Source: Sceloporus undulatus (Eukaryota; Chordata; Lepidosauria; Squamata; Phrynosomatidae). Taken from it: a stretch of 64,000 nt of DNA. Every line of letters begins with the position of its first letter. Position 1 is the stretch's first letter. Under the pieces are notes generated by a model. It worked only from the letters and a program-made list of their open reading frames with translations. It had not been told where the DNA came from and did no database searches. Shown piece by piece: positions 9,869 to 20,037 of the stretch. The position numbers were made by a program, and so were the translations under genes. The stretch is taken from positions 118,900,133 through 118,964,132 of the forward strand of contig NC_056527.1 of the NCBI RefSeq assembly GCF_019175285.1, in the 5' to 3' direction.

Positions 9869-12677
9869 ATGAGGAAGGCCCACCAGTATTGGGTTGTGGC
9901 GGGGTCCCTCCTCTCCATTGTCCTATATACCAGCTTTGTCAATCGGCAGCACCAGGCGAGTGTGCCTTGCCTTCAGGACTCCATGAACCTCCAGCCACCA
10001 GCCCTTCGGGGCAAGGATATCAGCCTGAGCGATGGCACCTTAACTTTTCACCTCGACAGGAGCATCTACGAGGACCTCTTCCCTGAGCTCCAGTACTACC
10101 AGTGCCGAGAACTGGTCTCCCAGGATGACTTGTGCCAAGGGGAGGTCCCCGGGGGTCCCCCGCTGCTCCTGCTGGCCATCAAATCCCACCCGGCATCAAG
10201 CAACCGGAGAGCCGCCCTGCGCCGTACCTGGGCCCAGCCGAGGGTGGCTGGGGGCTTCCGGCTGAAGTACGTCTTCCTGATGGCCACCAGCCCTGATGCC
10301 AGGCACGCCAACCTGGTCAAGCAAGAGATCAACGCAATTGGAGACATCTTGATGTGGGATTTTGTGGAGTCGCACCACAAGCTGTCCCTCAAAGAGCGCT
10401 GTTTCCTCCAGTGGCTCCAGCAGCACTGCCAGCAAGCCACCTACGTCTTCAAAGGTAAACGCAAGAGGCAGCCAAGGGCAAAGATGGCAAAGTGGAACAT
10501 GGAGGGGCAGCAACTGGGGGCAGGCAGCTCTCTGGTGTGTGTGTGTGCGTGTGCGTGTGTGTGCACTCTTTTATTGCAGTGGAGCATCCTGCAAAAAGAC
10601 GGGTCACATAGGGTTGTCAGTGCAGGACTAACCCAGGTGCTGAGCTTTCTGGGTCAAAACCTGGGATTTAAGGACAATGGCCCCAGGCAAAGTCATTAGG
10701 CATTTTGCCTCTGATAAGTTTGCTGTAAGGTTGCCAGAAGTCAGAAATGAGTTAAAGGCAAATAACGCACAACACAAACCAGCCATAGTTAATCCCAGCT
10801 TGTCATCCAAGCAGGGAGTGAGAAAGAAAGAGAGAACCTCTTCCCGGTTTGGAAATTAAGGTGGAGATTTTAGGTAGAGGGGTTGTTCTATGATTCCTCC
10901 TCATTTATTCAGCGAGAAAGGGACATTTTAAGTTTACTTGCTTCTAGCCGGAAGGCTGACAGAGAATGTCACAACAGTTGGAAAGGAAGCTAAGTAAATA
11001 TACAGACCCAGAAAGTCTTTGCAGGTTGCAGGATGTTTGTTGTTGTGTGTCTTCAAGTCATTTCCAACTAAAGTTGGAATCATGTGTTTTTATGGCAAGA
11101 TTTGTTCAGAGGAGGTTTGTCATTTCCTTCCCCTGAAGCTGAAAGGATGTGACTTGCCCAAGGTCATCCAGTTGGTTTTGTGGCTGATTGAGGAGTTACA
11201 TCCCCAGTCTCCAGAGTCATAGAATCAGAGTTGGAAGAGACCCCAAGAAGGGCCATCCAGTCCAACCCCATTCTGCCATGCAGGAACTCACAATCAAAGT
11301 ATCCCCAACAGATGGCCATCCAGTCTCTGTTTAAAAAGCTCCAAAGATGGAGATTCTATTATTTTCCAAGGGAGTGTGTTCTTCTGTCGAATCCCCATTG
11401 ACAGATGGCCATCAAGCCTCTGTTTAAAGACCTCCAGGGAAGGAGACTCCACCAAAATCTCCGAGGAAGGAGTGTGTTCCCCTGTCGAACAGCCCTTACT
11501 GTCAGGAAGCTCCTGCTAATGTTGAGGTGGAATCTCTTCTCCTGGAGTTTGGATCACTTGCTCCATTGTGTCCTGTTCTCTGGAGCAGCAGAAAACAAGC
11601 TTGCTCCCCCCTCAATATGACATCCCTTCATAAATTTAAACAGGGCTATCATATCACCTCTTAACCTTTTCTTCTCCAGGCTAGTCCTACACTCAAAGCA
11701 CTACACTATGAACGGACAAATTAGACCTTGGAAAGTGTAGGAAGATGGTGCTCTCCTAGCACAGTCCTTTCTTTTTGTCTGGAGCTGACAAGGGGCCCTG
11801 ATAAATTTCCCCCCCCCCTCTCTCCTACTTGGAGATGGACCACAGGGCCTGAGATCTGGCAACCCTACCAGCCCAGCTTCTTTTTGGCATCTCCTCCTGG
11901 CCTCCGGCTGCCTTGGTCCAACGCCTTCCTCTCCCGTTTCAAAACAAACTGGGTGTACCAATTCCTCACCCTGTATAGCTCTTGAGTCTTGACACTTTCT
12001 CAGTTTAGTAACTTGTTGCATTCTCAGACAAAATGGTGGATGCCAGGTGCTTTGGGTGAGAGGGGTGTATGGAAACCAGAAGGCACAGCTTTTAAGCACC
12101 TGGCCTTCAGGGTAACAAAGGAATGGTGATGCTTTGTGGTTGAGTAAGTGACTCAGTATGCAAAAGCAAAGTTGTCCCAGAAGTAACCATAGCAGTAATG
12201 CCGCCATGTTGTCTTTCAGGGGATGATGATCTCTTTGTAAACATCGAGGCACTCACTGAGTACCTCAACCGGACGCCCAATGCTTCTGAATTCATCCATG
12301 GGAACATTCAGTACCATTCAACTGTGGTGAGGACGGGAAAGTACGCAGTCTCTCCGGCTTTCTACCCAATGAACCGGTACCCACACTTTGCTTCCGGAGG
12401 GGGGTTCATCATGCCCCGAACCTCCATCTCAAAACTCTACAAAACATCACTGTGTTTCCCTGTCTTCCCACTGGACGATGTCTATCTGGGGTTCTTGGCC
12501 TTGGCGGCTGGGGTCCAGTATCAGCACAACAATCGCTTCCGAGTCTGGGGGCCTCCAAAGGATGAATTCGAGGTGTACCGAAACTCTGTGGTGGTACATG
12601 GGCTCTCAATGGAGAGAATCGAGCAAGTGTGGAAAGAGATCCAGAAGCCCGTCCAGCCAAGTAATCCTGGCCACTAG
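9869..12677 (+). CDS. Beta-1,3-N-acetylglucosaminyltransferase-like protein, GT31 family (copy 1)
   Basis: Two coding exons, 9869-10454 and 12220-12677, joined in phase (G|GTAAAC ... TTTCAG|GGG) give 347 residues. The chosen ATG is followed by a short cytoplasmic head and one membrane span (about residues 8-25), as in type II Golgi enzymes. Family marks seen are RRTW at 118-121, the GDDD metal-binding motif at 196-199 (the glycine spans the splice), GGGFIM, and LDDVYLG at 280-286. The expected reaction is transfer of GlcNAc from UDP-GlcNAc to a glycan in the Golgi, but a galactosyltransferase is possible because GT31 includes both. Known mammalian B3GNT genes usually have the catalytic domain in one coding exon, so the intron at the DDD motif is notable. 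A close paralogue follows downstream. The subtype is not determined. Confidence 0.88.
10535..10564 (+). repeat. GT/GC-type dinucleotide microsatellite
   Basis: Imperfect GT repeat within the intron of the first GT31 gene. Confidence 0.9.
11034..11218 (-). mobile_element. Sauria-type SINE, reverse orientation
   Basis: It begins with the reverse of the SINE tail (GTTGTTGTGTGTCTTCAAGT) and ends in the reverse of the tRNA-like head (CCCAGTCTCCAGAGTC). It lies in the intron of the first GT31 gene. Confidence 0.8.
11219..11695 (-). mobile_element. CR1 LINE 3' end, reverse orientation
   Basis: CR1 3' untranslated text reads on the minus strand (reverse marks ATAGAATCAGAGTTGGAAGA and CAGCAGAAAACAAGCTTGCT). 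The GATGGCCATC...CTCTGTTT segment occurs twice, at about 11312 and 11405, so either the copy carries a ~90 bp internal duplication or two CR1 tails are joined. Confidence 0.85.
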
Positions 12678-12852
12678 CCTTTGCACTGGAGGAGAGGGTG
12701 TGTTGAAGCCCTTTCATCTGCTCACACACGGGAATGAGACTGACCAGACCAAGAAGTTGTGGGGCACTTTGAGTGACCGTCTCCTATTTTGCAGAAGAAG
12801 AGGGCTGTCAGATGCTGCTGCTGTCCAGTCCTGGTTTGGCCTGGGGGGGGGG

Positions 12853-13085
12853 GGAATCATAGAAGGATAGAGTCAGAGAGTGGGAAGGGGACACAAGGGT
12901 CACCTGTTCCATCCCCCTGAATTCCAGCACCCCTGAAAGATGTCTACCCAACCTCTGTTTAAAAACAACCCACTGCTTTATTGCACATGTATATGCCCTG
13001 TCCCCTATGGCAAAGACCTCTGTATCTTGGCCTGTTGGTACCATGTCCAGCTGCTCTGCCCCTTGGGTCTCCCTCCTAACCCCCA
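12853..13085 (-). mobile_element. Diverged CR1 fragment, reverse orientation
   Basis: The text GAATCATAGAAGGATAGAGT followed by a degraded CR1 tail lies just 3' of the first GT31 coding end. It forms part of the likely 3' untranslated region. Confidence 0.55.
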
Positions 13086-13671
13086 ATATTGATTCCAGCT
13101 GTGTTGTGATCTTCTGGTTAAGTCAAGGCAGACTACCCATATCTGCTAGGTGGGGAGCCACGCAGCTGCCTTGGCTGGGGCAGCCTTTTGTGCCGCAGAG
13201 TCTCAGGACTAGTAGATCTGTGGTTCACAAACTAGAAAAGGAAGCCCTCTCCTCTGCAGGGGATTTTTGGCTCAACTGGAGAAAGTTGCGGCAGGTTGGT
13301 CCCCTTCTTTAACTAAGAGGATCGGATAGCAGGAGATGGAAAGACCCGAGATCCTCCCAAAATAATGCAGGAGACCCAGGGGCACGGGACATGGTGGTCA
13401 GCGGCCAAATTTCAACTCCAGGAACCTCTGGGGGCCACATGGACCTCCCAAATGCCAAAGCACTGTTTTAAATTGTTTGTAATCTTTTATACCTGTCTGA
13501 ACTTGGTACCGTGTTCAACTGTTTTTAATCTAATTAAATATTGTTTTTTAAAAAATTGTTTTAACATGTTTATATTGATACTACCTGTATGCCGTCTTGA
13601 GATTTTGTGATACAGATTAGGAAAGAAATGCTTTAATCAATACATGTATTTTTTAAAAAAGGAAAAAATGA

Positions 13672-13677
13672 AATAAA
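13672..13677 (+). terminator. Candidate polyadenylation signal for the first GT31 gene
   Basis: AATAAA about 1 kb after the stop codon. No other AATAAA was noted between the stop and this point, but it has not been tested against transcripts. Confidence 0.45.
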
Positions 13678-14004
13678 AAGGATCTGAAACCTACTTCTGG
13701 CTTTAAAAGACAGGTATTTTTAGATGTGAAAAGAGTGGGATTGTGTGTGTGTTCAGGCAACCGATTTAAAAAGTGAAGTGGTACTCCTGAATACTTCCAG
13801 GAGAAACCGTTGACAAACACTCCTCTTTTTCTAAACAGAAAAGGGGCGATTCAAGGAGCCTGGAGGGCCATAAAAATAGCCTTGGAGGGCCACATGCCCA
13901 TCCTTGCTTAGCGCATACTAGGCCAGTGTTCACCTTCATAGGATCCTAGAACTGGAAGGAACAAGGGTTATCTAGTCCAATTAGATTAAATTATTTTTAA
14001 CCTT

Positions 14005-14345
14005 TGTATGTTTAAAAGTTTTAACTTTTTCATTAGGCTATTTTAATTGTATTTAAAAACATTGTTTTAATGTGTTTTTATATTGTGAGCCGCCTCGGGT
14101 CCCTTTTTGGGGAAAAGGCAGGATTAAAATAACATAAAATAAACTCTGTGGCATGCTGTTGTTGTGCACCTGCAAGCCATTTCCGACTTACTTACGGCAA
14201 CTCTAAGGCGAGTTGCTGGCCAATAGTCTGGGATTCTGGGAGATGAAGTCCAAAATCCCAGTGGTTTGAGTGTTGGACTATGTCTCTGGAAATCGCAGTT
14301 GGATTCCTGGCTTGGTCTTAAAACCACTATGCCAATCTGGCTCTC
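14005..14345. mobile_element. LINE tail and SINE-derived mosaic
   Basis: 14005-14145 carries the common squamate repeat end TGAGCCGCCTCGGGTCCC followed by a TAAAATAA-rich tail. 14152-14345 mixes a reversed SINE tail (GTTGTTGTGCACC), a GGGATTCTGGGAGATGAAGT segment and a plus-strand SINE head. It looks like piled-up insertions. Confidence 0.55.
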
Positions 14346-14349
14346 AAAG

Positions 14350-14870
14350 CTATTAAAAATATTGTGTATAAAATTACCTTCAGGCTATGTGTATAAAGGG
14401 GAATACAAAACATAAATTAATGTGATGTTTAGGGTTGGGTTCCACCTCATTATGTATATGCAAATATTCAAAAATCCAACAAACTCAGAAACCGAAAACA
14501 TTTCTGGTCCCAAAAATTTTGGAAAATGGAGAGTAAATGTGTACCATCAGATTTTAGGATGGGTGACCCTGGGCAAGTCACACTCTCTCAGCCTCAGAGG
14601 ATGGCAATGGCAAAGGCCAACTGAAGAAACTTGCCAAGAAACCCCATGACAATGATGATGATTAATGGGGAATAATGATGATGAACCCCTTAGGGTCACC
14701 ATAAGTAAAAAATGGCTTGGAGGCTCACAACGCAGACATGAACCAAAGCTGGAGTATATTGAACCATCACATAGGAAAGATGTCACTATCTCAGCCGCTC
14801 ACGTGACATGAACCATTTTGGAATCTTTTCGGATTTTGGGATTCTGGATAGGGGAGATTCAATCTGTATA
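14350..14870 (+). mobile_element. Tigger2-like DNA transposon with a nested SINE
   Basis: The outer parts match the AT-rich Tigger2 type (AATATTCAAAAATCC, ACATTTCTGGTCCCAAAAAT; right end GGATTTTGGGATTCTGGATA then GGGGAGATTCAATCTGTA). A Sauria SINE, about 14545-14735, has split it. It is non-autonomous, with no transposase seen. Confidence 0.6.
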
Positions 14871-14987
14871 TTTATATTAACAGTTACATTAATCTCCTGT
14901 TTTTCCTCCCATGAGTCCCAGGCAGTGAATGGGGAAGAGAGCTTCATTTGAATGAGCAATAAATGTGTATTTTTTAATGAGTTGCAA

Positions 14988-15205
14988 CAGTTGTTTTTGT
15001 GTGCCTTCAAGTTGTTTCTGACTTATGGCGACCCTATAATGGGGTTTCCTTGGCAAGATTTGTTCAGAGGCAGTTTTCCATTGCCTTCCCTTGAGGCTGA
15101 GAGAGTGTGGCCTGCCACTAGGTTTTGTGGTCAAGCTGGGATTCGAACCCTGGTCTGGAGTTGTAGTTCAAAACTCAAACCACAACACCACACACCGGCT
15201 CTCCA
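14988..15205 (-). mobile_element. Near full-length Sauria-type SINE, reverse orientation
   Basis: The reversed tail (CTTCAAGTTGTTTCTGACTT), the central TTGAGGCTGAGAGAGTGTGG and the reversed head with box-B-like GGGATTCGAACCCTGG and ACACACCGGCTC are all present. Confidence 0.85.
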
Positions 15206-15307
15206 GAGCTTTCATCATTTCACACCCTCCATTTTGTCGACATCCTTCTTGAACTGCTGTCAACTTGGAGTGTGTGAAACGGCAAAAAGTCTGGAAACCA
15301 TCATGAG

Positions 15308-15395
15308 GAGCAGATTAGGGAGCTGGGTACGTTTAGCTTGGGGAAGAGAAGGTTAAGGAGTGACATGATGGCCATGTTTCAATGTTCATTTCCAT
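15308..15395 (+). mobile_element. CR1 fragment
   Basis: Short CR1 piece around AGGGAGCTGGGTACGTTTAG and GAAGAGAAGGTTAAGGAGTG. Confidence 0.7.
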
Positions 15396-15639
15396 GTTCC
15401 ACAAAGACTGTGAGGAGGAAAGAAGCCAAGGCCTCCTCCTCCTCCTCAGCGCCAGTCTGGCTCTGGCCTTTCCATAAGGAGCACTGACAGCAGCTGCCCT
15501 CAACAAAGATGGCTTCCTCTACTGCCAACGAGGCCGAGAAAGGAGGCATTTGGAGGCTGCCCTCGACAGCAATGGCCCTGGGCTGGTGGAAGCCGCAATG
15601 GCCCACTAGAAGGTCGACTGAGAAGCCAATCCCTGCGGT

Positions 15640-16905
15640 GGTTGTGTGTGGAGGGTGTGCGTGAGGAGTGTGCAAGGGAATCGTGTGGGGGAATTGTGAG
15701 GCCCTCAGAGAATTGTGAGGAGCAGAGAGAGAATCGTGTGAGGGAATTCTGAGGCACACTAAAAGAGTTATGACTCACAAGAATAAATTGCCAGAGGGAA
15801 TGCCAACACACACAGAATTGTGTGAGGGGAATTGTGAGGCACACAGAGAGTTGTGACTCATGTGAGGTGTACAGAATAGTGAGAGGGAATTGTATTGTGA
15901 GGCATACAGAGAATTGTCACAAAAGAGTTGTGGCTCACAAGAATAAATTGCCAGAGGGAATGGTGACACACACATAATTGTATGAGGGAATTGTGAGGCA
16001 CACAGAGAATTGGGACTCATAGAAGGAAGTGTGAGGTGTTTAGAATCGTGAGAGGGAATTGTGAGGCACACAAAAGGGGGAAGTGAGAGGTGTACAGAAT
16101 TGTGAGAAGCAGTTGTGAGGCATTCAGAGAATTGTCACAAAAGAGTTGTGGCTCACAAGAATAAATTGCCAGAGGGAATGGTGACACACACAGAATTGTG
16201 TGAGGGAATTGTGAGGCACACAGAGAATTGGGACTCATAGAGAGAATTGTGTGTGAGAATTGTGAGGTATAGAGTTGTGACTCACAGAGAAAATTGTCAG
16301 AGAGAGTTGTGAGGTGGACAGAATTGTGAAGGAATTATGAGAGGGAATTATGAATGAGACAGACAGCATTGTGTGTGTGAATTGTGAGGCACACAGGGTT
16401 GTGAGATTGTGAAGCCGACATAATTGCTTGTTCTGGGGAAATTATTAGGCTCATGGAGCAAATTGTGAGATAAAATTGTGAGGCACACAGAGGGTTGTTA
16501 GCACAGTCTGAGGCACAGAGAGTTGTGAGAGAGAACTGCGAAGCAGAGCATTATGTGTATAAAATTGTGAAGCACATAGAAGGTTGTGACCAGAAAGAGA
16601 ACTGTGAGAGATAATTTTGAGCACAGAGTTGTGAGAAAGAATTGTGAAGCAGACAGAATTGTTTCTGAGAAAACTGTTAGGCTCACAGAGCAAATTATAA
16701 GAGAAAATTGTGAGGCACACAGAGAGTTGTGAGAAACAACTGAGAAGCACACATAGAAATGTTAGTACAGTACAGAGTTGTGAGAGAAAATTGTGAGGCA
16801 CACAGACTTGTGAATGCAGAGAATTGTGAGGCACATCATGGGACTCTTGTGAGAGAAAATTGTGAGGACTGTAAGTGCAGAAAAAACTGTGAGAGAGAAT
16901 TGAGG
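15640..16905. repeat. Degenerate tandem repeat built on GAATTGTGAGGCACACAGAG
   Basis: About 1.25 kb of imperfect units of roughly 17-35 bases, each near GAGAATTGTGAGGCACACAG. A longer unit is also visible: the string beginning TCACAAAAGAGTTGTGGCTC recurs at about 15915 and 16133, some 218 bases apart. The minus strand stays open in several overlapping frames with a repeated peptide like SLCASQFPHTI, as expected from repeat units free of stops; I do not regard these frames as genes. Confidence 0.9.
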
Positions 16906-17276
16906 CATGGATTCCTCCTGATGCTTTGAGGGGCCCTTTCCTCTCACTGACAGACCTCTTAACTCCTCACTTTCTTCCCTCCACTGAGTTGCTCAAAAGT
17001 TTGTTTTCAAAGGCTCAGCCTGGGTCCCCATTTCTCCTCATTGGAGGCACGATGCCACAGAGCCCCTGTGACTGAGGGGAGATAGTGGAGCCTTGAGGAT
17101 GGAGGAAAGGAAAGGTTTCTTCACTCAGCACAGTGGTTTAGACTGTGAGACTCATGGCTGCCAGATGTAGTTAAAGCTGAAGGACTGATTGCCGCAAGAT
17201 GGCTGTCAGTATCTTATGCAGCTTTAAAAGGAGACTGTGCTTTTCCAATGTGTTTTTAAATCACTCAAAGTGCATT

Positions 17277-17397
17277 ACAGGTCGAGTCTCCCTTATCTGG
17301 AATTCCAAAATCTGAAATATTCCATAAACCAAAACTTTTTAAATAAGTGCCTGAGATAGGGGCACCTTTGCTTTGCGGTTTTAGCTGTAAATACATT
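17277..17397 (+). mobile_element. Tigger2-like transposon end
   Basis: The text ACAGGTCGAGTCTCCCTTAT followed by CTGGAATTCC and CTGAAATATTCC resembles the terminus of Tigger2-type elements. The other end was not found. Confidence 0.5.
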
Positions 17398-18066
17398 CAT
17401 CCCTCCACATCTGCAGCTTTGATATTTGTGGATTTGATTAATATGTTCTCTCTAGGAATATCAAGGTCCTCCAGTGCAACTCTATGGTCAACTTTAACTA
17501 AAAATTGCACTGAAAGACCTAGAGATTATTAGAGAGAATAGTCTACTAGGCTTTTGTAGCTCCTCCAGCGCAGTTCTATGGTCAGTGTCTGTTGGACGTT
17601 GACCATAGAGTTGCCCTGGAGGACCTAGGGATTCCTAGAGAGAATACTCTCCTAGGCCTTTGTAGCTCCTCCAGGGCAGTTCTATGGTCAGTGTCTGTCG
17701 GATGTTGGCCACAGAGTTGCCCTGGAGGATCTAGAGATTCCTGGAGAGGACACTCTACTAGGCCTTTGTAGCTCCTCCAGGGCAGTTCTATGGCCAGTGT
17801 CTGTCAGACGTTGACCACAGAATTGCCCTGGAGGACCTAGAGATTCCTAGAGAGGACACTCTACGAGGCCTTTGGAGCTCCTCCAGCGCAGTTCTATGAT
17901 CAGTGTTTGTCGGATGTTGACCACAGAGTTACCCTGGAGGACTTAGAGATTCCTAGAGAGGTGTTCTCTCAGGGAAAAACATGGTGTTTTTGTTATCTGT
18001 GTTTTTTTCATATTCACGGGGGTCTTGTGGCCTTAATCCTAGCGAATACAGAGGGACAAGTGTATT
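17398..18066 (+). mobile_element. Mariner-type MITE carrying an internal minisatellite
   Basis: The left end (TACATTCATCCCTCCACATC) and the right end (GAGGGACAAGTGTA, reversed TACACTTGTCCCTC) are roughly inverted, each with a terminal TA. Inside are four to five direct units of ~106 bases (CTTTGTAGCTCCTCC at 17552, 17658, 17764 and, varied, 17869). Each unit holds its own inverted pair, CCTCCAGGGCAGTTCTATGG against GAGTTGCCCTGGAGG, so every unit can form a hairpin. The element ends about 80 bases before the second GT31 coding exon. Confidence 0.7.
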
Positions 18067-18163
18067 GTCCGTGTTGCTTTGTTGACTTGTGTGATATCTC
18101 CCAACCTCACTCTTTGACCTTACAAACTATTAGTATTATTCTATGCAGGTTCCCACGCTGCAG

Positions 18164-20000
18164 GGATCAAAGAAGCTTCAGGGTTTGTCTGCTGGTCTCA
18201 GGGGCAGCGGTCCTCCTCGGAATAGTCCTCTATGCCTGCCATTATCTCAGGCCACACAAATCCATCAGCTTCACTGATGCCAATTTAACCTTTGTCCTCG
18301 ACTGGGACCTCCATGAGTACTTCTACCCGCAGCTCCAGCACTACCAGTGCCGAGAACTGGTCTCCCAGGATGACTTGTGCCAAGGGGAGATCCCTGGGGG
18401 TCCCCCGCTGCTCCTCATGGCCATCAAATCCCACCCGGCGTCCAACAGCCGGAGGGCCATCCTGCGCCGTACCTGGGCCCAGCCGAGGGTGGCTGGAGGC
18501 TTCCGGCTCAAGTACGTCTTCCTGATGGCCATCAGCCCTGATGCCAGGCATGCCAACCTGGTGCAGCAGGAGACCGATGCCATTGGAGACATCTTGATGT
18601 GGGATTTTGTGGAGTCGCACCACAACCTGTCCCTCAAAGAGCGCTGTTTCCTGCAGTGGCTCCAGCGGCACTGTCAGCAAGCCGCCTACATCTTCAAAGG
18701 TAAATGCAAGAGGTGGCCGAGGGCAAAGGTGCTCCCAGCTCTTTCCTCCACATCTGAACTGGTCTTTAGCTCCTTTAGTTCATGTCAGAGACAGTTGGGA
18801 TGTTGTAAAATAGCTGGAGGCTACACGAAGCACGTGCGCTGCGCACTGGATTCCAAGCAAAAGTACCATCAACATCACTATAAAACAGTGATTCCCAGCC
18901 AATGGTCCTCCAAGTGTTGGGGGCTTATTTAATTCATATCCTGCTTTTCTCCCATAGAAGACCCCAAGCAGGATGAGAGAGAGAGAGAGAGGTTTCCTAG
19001 AACCAAACTCCAGCGGATATCAAGGGCCAGTTGTACATATTAAGAACCAGCACACCTGTTGCACAATCCCAACCAGTTAAAATCTGAAGGCCTGCTTCAT
19101 TGAGGAGGTTTAAAAAACAAGAGAGGGGGGAGCTGTGCCTCCCTCAGAAGGGAGTTCCATAGCCTGGGACTTCAACTCCCAGAAGCCCTGGTCATCTTGA
19201 CAGATGCTGGGAGCTGCAGTCCAAAACACCTGGAGGACCAAAGTCTGAGCACTGCTGCTATAAAATATGAGACAATTTGGCACAAATGGCCAACCTGAGT
19301 CTCACATACAAATTAGAGCCAGTGGGTTCATAAGCCACAGGAGGGAAGCCAATGGTTTCCACTGTTGATTCAGCTTTATGGGTGAATAAGTGACTCAGTG
19401 TGGAAAGGCAGAGTTGGCCCAGAAGCAACCACAGCAGTAATGGCGCCGTATTGTCTTTCAGGGGATGACGATCTCTTTGTAAACATCGAGGCGCTCACTG
19501 AGTACCTCAACCAGACGCCCAGTGTTTCCGAATTTATCCATGGCTACATCCAGGACTATTCCAAAGTCGTCAGGCAGGGAAAGTATGCGGTGCCTCTGGA
19601 TTTCTACCCGATGAGGTGGTACCCCAACTTTGCCTCCGGTGGGGGTTTCATCATGTCCCGCTCCTCCATCTTAAAACTCTACAAAGCATCACTGGAGCTC
19701 CCTGTCTTCCCGCTGGACGACGTTTACCTGGCATTCCTGGCCTTGGCGAGTGGGCTCCAGTATTGGCACGAAGAGCGCTTCCGTGTCTGGGGTCCTCCGG
19801 AGGATGAACTGGAGGTGTACCGAGACTCTCTGACGGTCCACGGGATCTCAATGGACAGGATCCAGCAAGTGTGGAAGCAGCTCCAGAGCCCCCTCAAGTG
19901 GAAGGAGCCGCCCCCGACCCAGCGCCCCACAATTAGACTCTTCTCAACCCAAAGTGAGCCCCTGGTGGCCTGCTCTGATGGCTCCATGCCTGAGTTTTAA
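18164..20000 (+). CDS. Beta-1,3-N-acetylglucosaminyltransferase-like protein, GT31 family (copy 2, start not found)
   Basis: Two coding exons are seen, about 18164-18699 and 19462-20000, joined in the same phase at the same GDDD codon as copy 1. The N-terminal part has a membrane span (SGAAVLLGIVLYACHY), then the lumenal domain with RRTW, GDDDLFVN, GGGFIM and LDDVYLAF. The C terminus is about 25 residues longer than in copy 1. No in-frame ATG stands where copy 1 has its start; two acceptor-like sites (TCTATGCAG at 18148 and ACGCTGCAG at 18163) suggest that the ATG comes from an upstream exon, or that it has been lost. The frame upstream of 18140 belongs to a transposon. The reaction is as for copy 1, by family. 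A tandem duplicate is clear, since even the last ~70 intron bases match copy 1. Confidence 0.82.
18915..19260. repeat. Intronic repeat remnants in GT31 copy 2
   Basis: A Tigger-type end (ACCAAACTCCAGCGGATATC, 18990-19040), a GA-rich run near 18975-18990, and a CTTCAACTCCCAGAAG palindromic-repeat piece at 19165-19240. Confidence 0.5.
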
Positions 20001-20031
20001 CTTTGGCTCCATCCTTTCCCAGTGTTGGCAC

Positions 20032-20037
20032 ATTAAA
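20032..20037 (+). terminator. Candidate polyadenylation signal for GT31 copy 2
   Basis: ATTAAA, a common variant signal, 31 bases after the stop codon. That would make an unusually short 3' untranslated region, so a later signal may be used instead. Confidence 0.45.

Noticed and set aside
11405-11620. Frames such as [15 protein letters not shown] and similar ones at 46489, 47365, 28100 and 53341
   Set aside because: All are CR1 3' untranslated sequence read in sense or antisense.
15640-16905. CRISPR-like array
   Set aside because: Units are degenerate, without unique spacers of constant length, and the host is a vertebrate.
15379-16947. Long minus-strand frames with repeated SLCASQFP peptides
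   Set aside because: They are produced by a stop-poor tandem repeat; overlapping frames are open together and there is no start, splice or homology support.
17907-18140. N-terminal extension of the second GT31 frame from an ATG at 17907
   Set aside because: The extension is read from the MITE and its minisatellite, not from gene sequence, and has no counterpart in copy 1.
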